A stretch of DNA of 60,116 nt from Atopobiaceae bacterium UBA1367 (GTDB taxonomy: Bacteria > Actinomycetota > Coriobacteriia > Coriobacteriales > Atopobiaceae), in NCBI GenBank assembly GCA_002305995.1, contig DBRN01000012.1, positions 677,654 to 737,769 of the forward strand, read 5' to 3'. Both the position numbers and the translations under genes were made by a program. Of this stretch, positions 9,436 to 16,999 are shown piece after piece. Position 1 is the first letter of the stretch. Each line of letters opens with the position of its first letter. The notes beneath the pieces are model-generated. The model searched no databases. It saw only the letters and a list, made by a program, of their open reading frames with translations, and was not told where the DNA came from.

Positions 9436-9933
9436 CTACCAGTCGACCCTGTTTGAGGAGTTGCGCGCACCGGAGTTCTCGGACAGCGTCTGGCGCACGC
9501 GCGACACCGAGTTGCTGAGCGACTTGATGTTGTCCTCCAAGTGCGCGAGAACGGTGTCGGCGTACTCCTCGGCATTGTAGCGCGTGTCGCGCTCGTACTG
9601 CTGGGCCTGGTCGTGGATCTGCTCGGCCTCCTGGCGGGCGAGGCGCACGATCTCCTGATCGCTGGCGAGTATCATGGCCTGCTGCTGGGCGTCGGCGATG
9701 ATGGAGTCTGCCTGCATCTGCGCGCGCTCGAGCGTCTCGGCCTCTTCCCTCACGATGCGGCGCGCGTCGGCGAACTCCTGCGGGAAGACGCGGCGAATCT
9801 CGTCGATGATCTCGAACGCGTCCTGGGCGTCGATGATCTTCTTGCCGGATCCACCGGTGAAGGGCGTCTTGCCCTCGCTCACAACCTGCTCGAGCTCGGC
9901 CACCAAGCTCTCAATCTCCTCGCCTGGCTGCAT
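9436..9933 (-). CDS. Coiled-coil protein of unknown function (ATP synthase B/DivIVA-like appearance)
   Basis: 165 residues from the chosen ATG (MQPGEEIESL). A longer GTG-started reading to 9966 exists, but the ATG has a good ribosome site (AAGGGGG) at about 5 bp. After a short acidic head with GGSGKKIIDAQ, residues from about 40 to 145 form a continuous Glu/Ala/Arg/Gln-rich helix with heptad character. The tail is Ser/Asn-rich and ends RVDW. No transmembrane segment is visible. Similar proteins occur upstream of yceD-rpmF in Firmicutes and Actinobacteria and are often labelled ATPase-like; I cannot assign a role. Confidence 0.75.
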   Translation of the reverse strand: MQPGEEIESLVAELEQVVSEGKTPFTGGSGKKIIDAQDAFEIIDEIRRVFPQEFADARRIVREEAETLERAQMQADSIIADAQQQAMILASDQEIVRLARQEAEQIHDQAQQYERDTRYNAEEYADTVLAHLEDNIKSLSNSVSRVRQTLSENSGARNSSNRVDW

Positions 9934-9966
9934 GGCAACCCCCTTCAGACGTCGAACGACCCACAC

Positions 9967-10259
9967 ACTGTTGCGCCACGTCGTGTCGCAATCCCTGTAA
10001 TCGTATCAGATTCTTGCCATGGCCTGAGAACCAACACCCCGTTCATACATGACGGCGCCCATGCGATGTGACAAAAGGGGCAACACGGCCCTTGAGCGGC
10101 ACGGCCCACGTGGGCGACGTGCGCCCCTCGGTGCGAGATCTGGCCACGGTGCGCTCCTCGGCAACGGCAGGACGGGGATCATGGCAGACGCGACCAGTCT
10201 ATCGGGGAACCCCCCATGTGTCACACGGGAAGCGTCAACAGCCTGTTGGCTCGTAACGA
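9967..10259. other. Intergenic region upstream of the core operon
   Basis: No convincing gene. It lies between the pfp stop and the start of the core operon, so it should hold the operon promoter and any pfp terminator. A perfect 12-bp palindrome GCCCACGTGGGC sits at 10104-10115 and could be an operator. A short CAACAG/CTGTTG inverted repeat lies near 10230-10242. No clear -35/-10 pair stands out. Confidence 0.4.
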
Positions 10260-11501
10260 CTAACGCCCCCACGTAAGCATCTGGATATGGTGGGGCAGAC
10301 CGCCCACATAGATGGGAAGCGCCTCCCCCTGCACGAGCGGGCGCGCGTAGCGGACAAAGTCATCGGTCACGCCCATGCCATCCGTGCGGATCCAGTCGGG
10401 GGGGACCGTGCGCTCGCGGTTGGCCACGGAGGCGATGTCGATGGTGAGGTACTCGATCATGTAGGGCTGGTCACTGATGCGCCTGATGGCAGGGATGACG
10501 CCCGTCTTGCCCTCGAGGGCCGCAAGCACGCCCATGCCACCGAGCGCGTACGCCTCCTCGAGGTCGGTGGCGCTGGCCAGATGGTTCGCGCACCTCTGCA
10601 GCGTGGAGAACTCGACGGCGCGCGTCTTCACGCCCAGGCGAGCGGCGGTGAGCGTTGCCAGGTACCGGCTGGCCCCAGACAGCGCCGCCTCGTGGCCAAA
10701 CGCGTCGCGCTTGATGGCGCTTGTGGGGGGCTCGGCCATGAGCGTGCCGTCGGGGCGGCGGGCGCCCTCAGACACGGCGACCACCACCGACTTCATCTGG
10801 CCAAGCAGCTCCTCGATGCGGGAGGTCAGGGCATCTTCGGTGACGGGCGACTCGGGCAGCAGGATGAGGTCGGGACAGACGGCATGCTCCTGGCTCGCGA
10901 GCACCGATGACCCGGCCAGCCAGCCGGTGTTGCGGCCCATGATCTCCACGAAGGTGACGTTGCGCAGGTCGTACACGCTGGAGTCTCGGCCGATCTCCGC
11001 CACCGACGTGGCGATGAACTTCGCCGCGCTGCCGTAGCCGGGCGTGTGATCGGTTCCCTCGAGGTCGTTGTCGATGGTCTTGGGAACGCCCACGAAGCGC
11101 AGGGCGCTCCCCTTCCGCTCGCCGTAGGCGGCGAGCTTTGCGATGGTGTCCATCGAGTCGTTGCCGCCGATGTAGAGCACCGCGCTGATGCGATTGCGCT
11201 CGAACAGGTCGAACAGGAGGGCGTAGGGCTCCTCGCTCTCGTCGGGATGGGGCAGCTTGTAGCGGCAGCTGCCCAGGTAGCTCGAGGGCGTCTGGCGCAG
11301 GAGCTGCACGTCGGCCGGGCTGCGAAGCGCCTGCGAGAGGTCGAACAGCTTGTCGTCGAACAGGCCCTCTATGCCATAGCGCATGCCCAGGACGCCGGCA
11401 CCCATGCTGTGGGCGGTGTCGAAGACGCCCGCCAAGCTCGAGTTGATCGCCGCCGTGGGACCACCCGACTGACCAACCAGAACGTTATAGGTTCGTGCCA
11501 T
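10260..11501 (-). CDS. pfp: Diphosphate-fructose-6-phosphate 1-phosphotransferase (PPi-type phosphofructokinase)
   Basis: 413 residues from MARTYNVLVGQSGGPTAAIN. The open frame extends 26 codons further, but the family N-terminus begins here. It phosphorylates fructose 6-phosphate in glycolysis. The phosphoryl-donor determinants point to PPi rather than ATP: PKTIDNDL carries the Lys typical of PPi enzymes, and GGNDSMDT replaces the GGDGS of ATP enzymes. EIMGRNTGW and the substrate-binding PGYGSAAKF are also present. From memory, the length and motifs closely resemble clostridial PPi-PFKs. It is monocistronic, with array 2 just upstream of its start. Confidence 0.88.
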   Translation of the reverse strand: MARTYNVLVGQSGGPTAAINSSLAGVFDTAHSMGAGVLGMRYGIEGLFDDKLFDLSQALRSPADVQLLRQTPSSYLGSCRYKLPHPDESEEPYALLFDLFERNRISAVLYIGGNDSMDTIAKLAAYGERKGSALRFVGVPKTIDNDLEGTDHTPGYGSAAKFIATSVAEIGRDSSVYDLRNVTFVEIMGRNTGWLAGSSVLASQEHAVCPDLILLPESPVTEDALTSRIEELLGQMKSVVVAVSEGARRPDGTLMAEPPTSAIKRDAFGHEAALSGASRYLATLTAARLGVKTRAVEFSTLQRCANHLASATDLEEAYALGGMGVLAALEGKTGVIPAIRRISDQPYMIEYLTIDIASVANRERTVPPDWIRTDGMGVTDDFVRYARPLVQGEALPIYVGGLPHHIQMLTWGR

Positions 11502-11593
11502 GCGCGCCCTCCCCTGCCAAGGTTCACCATGTTGCGACGCCCCTAACTGTACTTCATTCCCCCTGTGCCGGTGGCGCATGATGCATCACTGGT

Positions 11594-12084
11594 GGAAAGC
11601 TTTTTGCCGAATTGTGCGAGGTCAGGGCTTCCGTCGGAAAGGGTTTTGCCGAGTTGTGCGGGATGGCGCCCGCCCCTGGAAAGGAAAAGCCGGAGTTGTG
11701 AGGACCATCATCCGATCCTGGAAAGGAAAACCCGGAGTTGTGACTGCCTGGGCTACCGTCCGGAAAGGAAAAGCCCAAGTTGTGCGGAGCCCGAGCCCGC
11801 TGATGGGGTCACAAGTCGGGGATTTCCTTTCCGCCACCGCTCCCAACCCCGCACAAGTCGGCGTTTTCCTTTCCGCCACGGGTCCCGGCCTCGCACAACT
11901 CCGGCTTTTCCTTTCCAACGCAACTCGAGACCACGCACAACTCCGGGTTTTCCTTTCCAGGGCCGGGCGCCATCCCGCACAACTTGGGCTTTTCCTTTCC
12001 AGAGCCGGATGCCGCACCACACAAGTTGGCGCTTTTCTCTCTATGATCGGGCGCCATCCTGCACAGCTCTCGGTTTTCCTTTCC
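11594..12084. repeat. Convergent 42-bp-period repeat array 2 (5 forward + 7 reverse units)
   Basis: Same motif as array 1. Forward units start at 11594, 11636, 11678, 11720 and 11762. Reverse units start at 11810, 11852, 11894, 11936, 11978, 12020 and 12062. Every interval within a half is exactly 42 bp. The 25-bp junction at 11785-11809 is the exact reverse complement of the junction in array 3. Units 3, 4 and 5 of the forward half are exact 23-bp reverse complements of units 3, 4 and 5 of the reverse half. The first unit is the AAGCTT variant. The array lies between the bglA stop and the pfp start. Confidence 0.95.
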
Positions 12085-12102
12085 ACCCTGCCCTTCAGCC
12101 CC

Positions 12103-12149
12103 ACGTGTGCACGTCAGTCACCCCCGGAAGGCGCCTGACGTGCACACGT
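12103..12149. repeat. Perfect 15-bp inverted repeat beside array 2
   Basis: Arms ACGTGTGCACGTCAG (12103-12117) and its exact complement (12135-12149) flank a 17-bp loop. It lies about 80 bp downstream of the bglA stop and 18 bp from the end of array 2. Neither side has a T run, so an ordinary intrinsic terminator is doubtful. A protein-binding site or a Rho-type/stabilising hairpin is possible. Confidence 0.8.
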
Positions 12150-12229
12150 ACATAGCAGGTCAGCGGGCGACACCCAAAGCGGCCGACTCGACGCACCATC
12201 GCAAGCCTGCATCCGCCTGTCGGCCAGCC

Positions 12230-13672
12230 CTAACCAAGCTCAGAGCCGTTGCTCGCAATGACGCGCTGGTACCACCAGAAGCTGTCCTTGCGCGTGCGGT
12301 CAAACGTGCCATGACCCTCATCATCGGCATCGACATAGATAAAGCCATAGCGCTTGCGCATCTCCCCAGTGGAGACGCTCACCAAGTCGATGCATCCCCA
12401 CGGCGTATAGCCAATGAGGTCCACTCCGTCATCCACGGCTTTGGCCATCTCCTCGATGTGTCTGCGCATGTACTCGATACGATACGGGTCATGGATGCTG
12501 CCGTCGGCCTCCACGGTGTCCACGGCGCCCAGACCGTTCTCGGTAATCATCACGGGCACGCGATAGCGGTCATACACCTTGTTGAGCGTGTAGCGCAGGC
12601 CCACCGGGTCGATTGGCCAGTCCCACTCGGTGAGCTCCAGGTAGGGGTTGCGCACGCCGCCCATGATGTTGCCGCTCGTCTGGTCGGAGAACTCCTCGGT
12701 CCGCGTGGTTTGGCAGATGCTCTGGTAGTACGAGAACGTATAGAAGTCGCAGACGCCGGCGGCGAGGTCATGCCGCTCGGCATCGGAAAGCTCGAAGGAG
12801 ATGCCGTGGTGCCTGAAGTGCGTCCACGCGTAGTACGGGTAGGTCCCTCGGAGCATGACGTCCGAGCACATGCAGTTCCGGAAGAGATCATCCTCCTGGA
12901 CGAGCAGCTGGTCGGAGGGGTCGCACGTGCGCGGGTACTGCGTGATGTGGCAGATCATCGTGCCAAAGCGGAACTCCGGGTTGGCGCACCTTCCCGCAAG
13001 GACCGCCCGCGCGTTGGCGACAAGAACGTTGTTCAGCGCACCAAGGCGCTCTGCGGGGTCATCTGGCTGGTCCAAGAACGTCTCGGTACCCTCATGGAAG
13101 ATTCCGCCTTGGGAGAACGCGCTCATTGGAAGCAGCAGGTCGTTCACCTCGTTAAACGGAATCCAGTAACGCACGAGGTCGCGATAGCGCTCGAAGACCG
13201 TCTCGCAATAGCGGACAAAGAAACCGATCGTCCGCTTGTCTGTCCAGCCTCGATAGGCCGTCACCAGGTGGAGCGGCATCTCGTTGTGCGAGAGCGTGAC
13301 CACCGGCTCGATGCCGTGAGTACGCAGCTCGCGAAACACATCCTCGTAGTGGGCAAGTCCCGCCTCGTTGGGCTCGACATCGTCACCATTGGGGAAGATG
13401 CGCGTCCAGGCGATGGACATGCGGTAGGCCTTGAAGCCCATCTCGGCAAAGAGGGCTATGTCCTCCTTGTAACGGTGGTAGCAGTCAGAACCCCAGTCAG
13501 CTGGGTAGGCGTACGCCGGGTCACGTCCAAGCGAGATATGACGTGGAGATATATGGGATCCCGCAGAGATCACGTCTGCGACAGAAATGCCTTTGCCATC
13601 AGCGAAGTTCGCGCCCTCGCACTGATTGGCCGCCGTGGCTCCACCCCAGAGGAAGCCTTTCTTGAACGACAT
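12230..13672 (-). CDS. bglA: 6-phospho-beta-glucosidase (GH1)
   Basis: Cytoplasmic enzyme that hydrolyses phosphorylated beta-glucosides delivered by the neighbouring PTS. 480 residues from MSFKKGFLWGGATAANQCEG. An ATG 18 bp upstream lies inside the PTS gene; the chosen start has GAGGAG about 8 bp ahead and follows the PTS stop directly. GH1 motifs include the acid/base in PFNEVND and the nucleophile in ITENGLGAVD. The segment STGEMRKRYGFIYVD carries the Ser/Lys/Tyr set expected to bind the 6-phosphate, which separates it from plain beta-glucosidases. It is the last gene of the licT-EIIBC-bglA operon. Confidence 0.95.
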   Translation of the reverse strand: MSFKKGFLWGGATAANQCEGANFADGKGISVADVISAGSHISPRHISLGRDPAYAYPADWGSDCYHRYKEDIALFAEMGFKAYRMSIAWTRIFPNGDDVEPNEAGLAHYEDVFRELRTHGIEPVVTLSHNEMPLHLVTAYRGWTDKRTIGFFVRYCETVFERYRDLVRYWIPFNEVNDLLLPMSAFSQGGIFHEGTETFLDQPDDPAERLGALNNVLVANARAVLAGRCANPEFRFGTMICHITQYPRTCDPSDQLLVQEDDLFRNCMCSDVMLRGTYPYYAWTHFRHHGISFELSDAERHDLAAGVCDFYTFSYYQSICQTTRTEEFSDQTSGNIMGGVRNPYLELTEWDWPIDPVGLRYTLNKVYDRYRVPVMITENGLGAVDTVEADGSIHDPYRIEYMRRHIEEMAKAVDDGVDLIGYTPWGCIDLVSVSTGEMRKRYGFIYVDADDEGHGTFDRTRKDSFWWYQRVIASNGSELG

Positions 13673-13673
13673 G

Positions 13674-15059
13674 CTACTTCTCCTCGTCATCGAACTTGAG
13701 CACGTGCATCACGATGACGGCGACCACCATGGCAAGGCACACGCCGATCAGGTAGTACGGGAAGGTCTCGGTCATGGCCAGCACGATCGTGCCAAACGGG
13801 ACAAAGCCAAAGGACAGGTACTGCACGGTGAAGGCGCCCATCACGAGCCCGCCAGCAGCGCCTCCCACGACCGTTGCGACAAGGGCCTTCTTGTATCTGG
13901 CAATGAGACCGAAGAAGACAGGCTCGGTAACACCGATAAGGGCGGTGATGCCCGTGGAGGACCCAAGGGCCTTCACGCTGTCGTTCTTGGCCTTGAAGAA
14001 GATGTAGAGAGCACAGGCAGCCATGGCGGCGTTGGAGGCGGCGGTGCAGGGATAGATGAAGTCATAGCCAAGTGTGGCGAGGTTCTGGACGGTAATCGGA
14101 GACATGGCAACCTGCATTCCCGTGGCGAGCATGAACGGATACACAGCCGCACATACGGCACCACCAATGGGGCCAAGCATGGTGTAGAGCCAGAGAATAC
14201 CTTCAGCGACGAACGTGCCGATGAGGTTGCCGATGGGGGCTAGCAATGCGAAGCCGACGATTGCAGACAGGATGAAAGAGACGAATGGCGTCACGATGAT
14301 GTCAATCATATGCGGGACGACCCTCTTCAGCCCTTTCTCGATCCAGGACATGAAATATACGGTGAGGATGGCCGGCACGACCGTGGATGCGTAACTCGCA
14401 AACGTTATGGGAATGAGACCGAAGAGCTGGATCGTCTCCCCTGCCATGCCAACAAATGTTGGGTGAATAAGGACGGCGCCCAGAGCAGCAGCCACATACG
14501 GGTTGCACTTAAAGCGGTTGCCTGCGGAGAACGCAATCAGGACGGGCATGAAGTAGAAGCTTGTGGCGGCGCAGGTAAAGAAGAAATTGTACTCGGTGGA
14601 CGTAGGGTCCAGCAGGCCAAACGTCTGGAGAGAGTACATGACCCCCTGGAGAAGGCCACAACATACGATGGCAGGGATGAACGGCGCAAAGATACCAGAG
14701 AGCGTATCCAAAAACAGGTCACCGATGTGCTTCGGCGAGAAGTTCCTCTTGCCGCCAAAGCGGGCGCCGTCGAGGTTCTCGTCGATGGGGGCCTCCTCGG
14801 TAAAGCCGTCGTGGGAGCAGATGGCCGCATAGGCATCCGCCACGGCAGACCCGATGATGACCTGAAACTGGTCGCCGACCCATTGGCTGCCCATGACGCC
14901 GGGAAGGCCCGCGACGTCGGAGGTGCGCACGAGACCCTTGTCCTTTACGGTGAAGCGCAGACGGGTCACGCAGTGAGTGAAGTAGGAGATGTTGGATTTT
15001 CCACCGAGAAGCTCGACCATATGCTCCGCGAGCTCTTGGAAGCTGTTCGACTTGCCCAT
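13674..15059 (-). CDS. PTS beta-glucoside-specific transporter subunit EIIBC
   Basis: Inner-membrane sugar transporter and phosphotransferase. It has 461 residues. The N-terminal EIIB domain (about 1-85) has the phosphocysteine Cys30 in FTHCVTRLRFTVKD. After an acidic linker, a multi-spanning EIIC domain (about 105-455) follows, with hydrophobic segments such as FIPAIVCCGLLQGVMYS and a GVTEPVFFGL loop typical of the glucose/beta-glucoside class. The polypeptide stops after EIIC (HVLKFDDEEK) with no EIIA domain, unlike full BglF-type EIIBCA proteins. A separate EIIA must supply the phosphate; none is in this window. Confidence 0.94.
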   Translation of the reverse strand: MGKSNSFQELAEHMVELLGGKSNISYFTHCVTRLRFTVKDKGLVRTSDVAGLPGVMGSQWVGDQFQVIIGSAVADAYAAICSHDGFTEEAPIDENLDGARFGGKRNFSPKHIGDLFLDTLSGIFAPFIPAIVCCGLLQGVMYSLQTFGLLDPTSTEYNFFFTCAATSFYFMPVLIAFSAGNRFKCNPYVAAALGAVLIHPTFVGMAGETIQLFGLIPITFASYASTVVPAILTVYFMSWIEKGLKRVVPHMIDIIVTPFVSFILSAIVGFALLAPIGNLIGTFVAEGILWLYTMLGPIGGAVCAAVYPFMLATGMQVAMSPITVQNLATLGYDFIYPCTAASNAAMAACALYIFFKAKNDSVKALGSSTGITALIGVTEPVFFGLIARYKKALVATVVGGAAGGLVMGAFTVQYLSFGFVPFGTIVLAMTETFPYYLIGVCLAMVVAVIVMHVLKFDDEEK

Positions 15060-15078
15060 AGCCCTTCCTTTCTGGCTG

Positions 15079-15103
15079 GACGCGAACGCCTGGGCGTCGC
15101 GTC
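15079..15103 (-). promoter_or_regulatory. Hairpin between regulator and PTS gene
   Basis: GACGCGACGCC pairs with GGCGTTCGCGTC around a tiny loop with one bulged base. It overlaps the stop codon of the antiterminator gene and lies 20 bp before the PTS start. No T run follows. It could stabilise the mRNA or set the ratio of regulator to transporter. Confidence 0.5.
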
Positions 15104-15944
15104 ACTGATAAGTCCCCTCTTTGGCACGCAGCCTGTTGACGTGGATGAGGATGTAGAGACGTTCCTCGTCCGTCACATCGCAGCCCCATTCCTTGCGCAC
15201 GTGTCTCGCGATCTTCTCCACACATGTGTCCACCTGCGGATAGTCCGCGCGGACGTCGGCGTAGAGCTCAAGGTTCGCGCCATCGAGGCTCTTGCCGGCA
15301 TGCAGGCGGCCGAACAGGTACCTCATGTGCGTGGCGTAGCGCGAGAACGCAAAGGACGACCGGCTCACCGTGATGCCAAACTCGTTCTCGACGATTTCGG
15401 TGATGTCCTCGAGCATGTCCTCGTCCCTCTGGGCCCGCATGACCTCCTCCTCGGTGGCGGAGGCCATGCGAGCGTTCACGATGCTGAGGGCGATACCAGC
15501 CACCTCGTCGTCTCGCAGGACCACCTTGAAGTCCCGGCGCAGGCGACGGACCGCCTGACGCGCGATGCGGAACTCGTCCGGATAGCTCTGCCTCACGTCG
15601 AGGGTGAGTGGCATGCTCACATAGAGTTTCTCGCGGGCGCGCTTGAGTACGAATGCGATGTGATCCGCAAGCGTGAAGGCGAGGTTGGGGCTCAGCTGAT
15701 AGGAAAGCATGTTCCTGGCGCGTTCGGCCAGGTCGGCCGCAAACGCCATCACGTCGTCGGGGATGTTCGCGATGCTAGGAAGGACCTTGGCATCCACGTT
15801 GTAGTAGGTGTGCGTGACGTCATCGAGCGATACCTCACGCGGCAGCTTGCCATAGCCGAGGCCCTTGCCCATGGCGATCAGCTCGTTGCCTGCACTGTCC
15901 ACACAGACCGCGATGTTGTTGTTGATGCTGCGAATCGCCCTCAT
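15102..15944 (-). CDS. licT: BglG/LicT-family transcription antiterminator
   Basis: RNA-binding antiterminator controlled by PTS phosphorylation. 280 residues from MRAIRSINNNIAVCVDSAG. A longer open frame exists, but this ATG has GGAGGAG at about 7 bp and matches the family N-terminus. The CAT RNA-binding domain (about 1-58) includes NNNIAVC and GKGLGYGK. Two PRD domains follow, with candidate regulatory histidines in LADHIAFVLKR and LYILIHVNRL. It leads the operon and should act on the RNA leader at 16028-16102. The symbol licT is used by family resemblance; bglG would be equally fair. Confidence 0.93.
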   Translation of the reverse strand: MRAIRSINNNIAVCVDSAGNELIAMGKGLGYGKLPREVSLDDVTHTYYNVDAKVLPSIANIPDDVMAFAADLAERARNMLSYQLSPNLAFTLADHIAFVLKRAREKLYVSMPLTLDVRQSYPDEFRIARQAVRRLRRDFKVVLRDDEVAGIALSIVNARMASATEEEVMRAQRDEDMLEDITEIVENEFGITVSRSSFAFSRYATHMRYLFGRLHAGKSLDGANLELYADVRADYPQVDTCVEKIARHVRKEWGCDVTDEERLYILIHVNRLRAKEGTYQ

Positions 15945-16027
15945 ACCAGACTCCTCCTTCCCCTGTTGACCTGTACGCTTGCCCGCATATCTGCCTGTCC
16001 GTCCTCTTACGGCCGCTCGAGGCAAAG

Positions 16028-16102
16028 AAAAAACTCCCCGAGACACACCTGGTCGCCTTTGCCTGCGACCTCTTTCGGTGAATGCCTCGACGAGTAACAT
16101 CC
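16028..16102 (-). promoter_or_regulatory. Candidate RAT antiterminator/terminator leader of the beta-glucoside operon
   Basis: Read on the minus strand, the leader contains GGATGTTACT (complement of 16093-16102), matching the 5' half of the BglG/LicT target. Further on comes GCAGGCAAAG, matching the 3' half, inside a GGTCGC/GCGACC hairpin (16051-16070). A run of six T follows at 16028-16033. The distance between the two RAT halves (about 26 nt) is much longer than the classical short loop, so the exact fold is uncertain. Position about 85 bp before the antiterminator gene supports autoregulation. Confidence 0.6.
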
Positions 16103-16354
16103 CGGACGAGTTGTATGCGGTTGTTGCCTCTCAGTGCACGCCCTTGCGGTAACGTCCTGATGGGGTAATCATATCGCGCGGCGGGTGCAGGGGCGACATC
16201 CGACGCGAATGGCTCCAATCATCGGTGAGCGGACTTGGATTTCAACGCTATCGATAGTGAGGCTTTGCGTGATGTAGTGAGGCTCTGCGTGATGCCCGTC
16301 ATCATGGTACCGATATGCGCACACGGCCTGATCTGAAGCACCCGCCAGTGCTCC
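16103..16354. other. Upstream region of the beta-glucoside operon
   Basis: No gene seen. It should hold the operon promoter; a TATGAT hexamer on the minus strand at about 16168-16173 is a -10 candidate, but no convincing -35 is paired with it. A direct repeat of GTGAGGCT(C/T)TGCGTGAT appears near 16256-16292, an 8-16 bp motif repeated twice that could bind a regulator. Confidence 0.35.
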
Positions 16355-16844
16355 GGAAAGGAAAACTCCAAGTTGTGAGGGGATGGCCCGGACGCCGGAA
16401 AGGAAAAGCCGGAGTTGTGCGAACGACGTCTAGCTGGTGGAAAGCTTTTTGTCGAGTTGTGCGAGGTCGGGGCCGAAGGCGGAAAGAAAAAGCCGGAGTT
16501 GTGCGGGGCTGGGAGCGGTGGCGGAAAGGAAATCCCCGACTTGTGACCCCATCAGCGGGCTCGGGCTCCGCACAACTTGGGCTTTTCCTTTCCGGATGGT
16601 AGCCCAGGCAGTCACAACTCCTGATTTTCCTTTCCAGGACCGGATGGTGGTCCTCATAACTCCTGGTTTTCCTTTCCAGGGCCGGATGATGGTCCGCACA
16701 ACTCCGGCTTTTCCTTTCCACCGCAACCCGAGACCACGCACAACTCCGCCTTTCCCTTTCCGGCATCGGAGGCAGGTGCTCACAAGTCGGCGTTTTCCTT
16801 TCCGGCGTCCGGGCCACCTCTCACAACTCCACCCTTTCCTTTCC
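16355..16844. repeat. Convergent 42-bp-period repeat array 3 (5 forward + 7 reverse units)
   Basis: Forward units start at 16355, 16397, 16439, 16481 and 16523. Reverse units start at 16571, 16613, 16655, 16697, 16739, 16781 and 16822. Spacing is 42 bp except for the final 41. The junction 16546-16570 starts ACCCCAT, like array 1, and is the exact reverse complement of the array 2 junction. The unit at 16439 is the AAGCTT variant. Several 19-bp spacers match array 2 spacers, some inverted, one in direct orientation. The array lies between the adhesin 3' end and the beta-glucoside operon. Confidence 0.95.
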
Positions 16845-16908
16845 GGTGCTCGGGCATTCTCTCATGGCCTTCACCCTCTCCGCATGAGACCTCCCGCTTC
16901 ACAGGAAT

Positions 16909-16951
16909 GGGGCCTGCCAGCTGGGGATAAAACCCCTTGCCGACAGGCCCC
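16909..16951 (-). terminator. Nested hairpin downstream of the giant adhesin
   Basis: GGGGCCTG (16909-16916) pairs with CAGGCCCC (16944-16951), enclosing a second GGGG/CCCC hairpin with an ATAAAA loop. It lies about 50 bp past the adhesin stop. No long T run follows on the minus strand, so termination efficiency is unclear, but position and strength suit a 3' terminator. Confidence 0.55.
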
Positions 16952-16999
16952 GCTTCTCAGGGACTCCAAACACAGCCCCATCACGCCCAAGCTATGTCG

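Noticed and set aside
180..9460. Long plus-strand frames opposite ffh, ftsY, smc, rnc and plsX
   Set aside because: The minus-strand genes are unmistakable families; the antisense frames are low-complexity shadows.
9934..9966. GTG start extending the coiled-coil gene by 11 codons
   Set aside because: The internal ATG has a strong AAGGGGG site at proper distance, while the GTG has none visible.
10006..10272. 88-codon minus-strand frame between pfp and the core operon
   Set aside because: No ribosome site, Arg/Pro-rich random composition, overlaps the pfp stop.
12107..13699. 530-codon plus-strand frame opposite bglA
   Set aside because: Antisense shadow of a clear GH1 gene.
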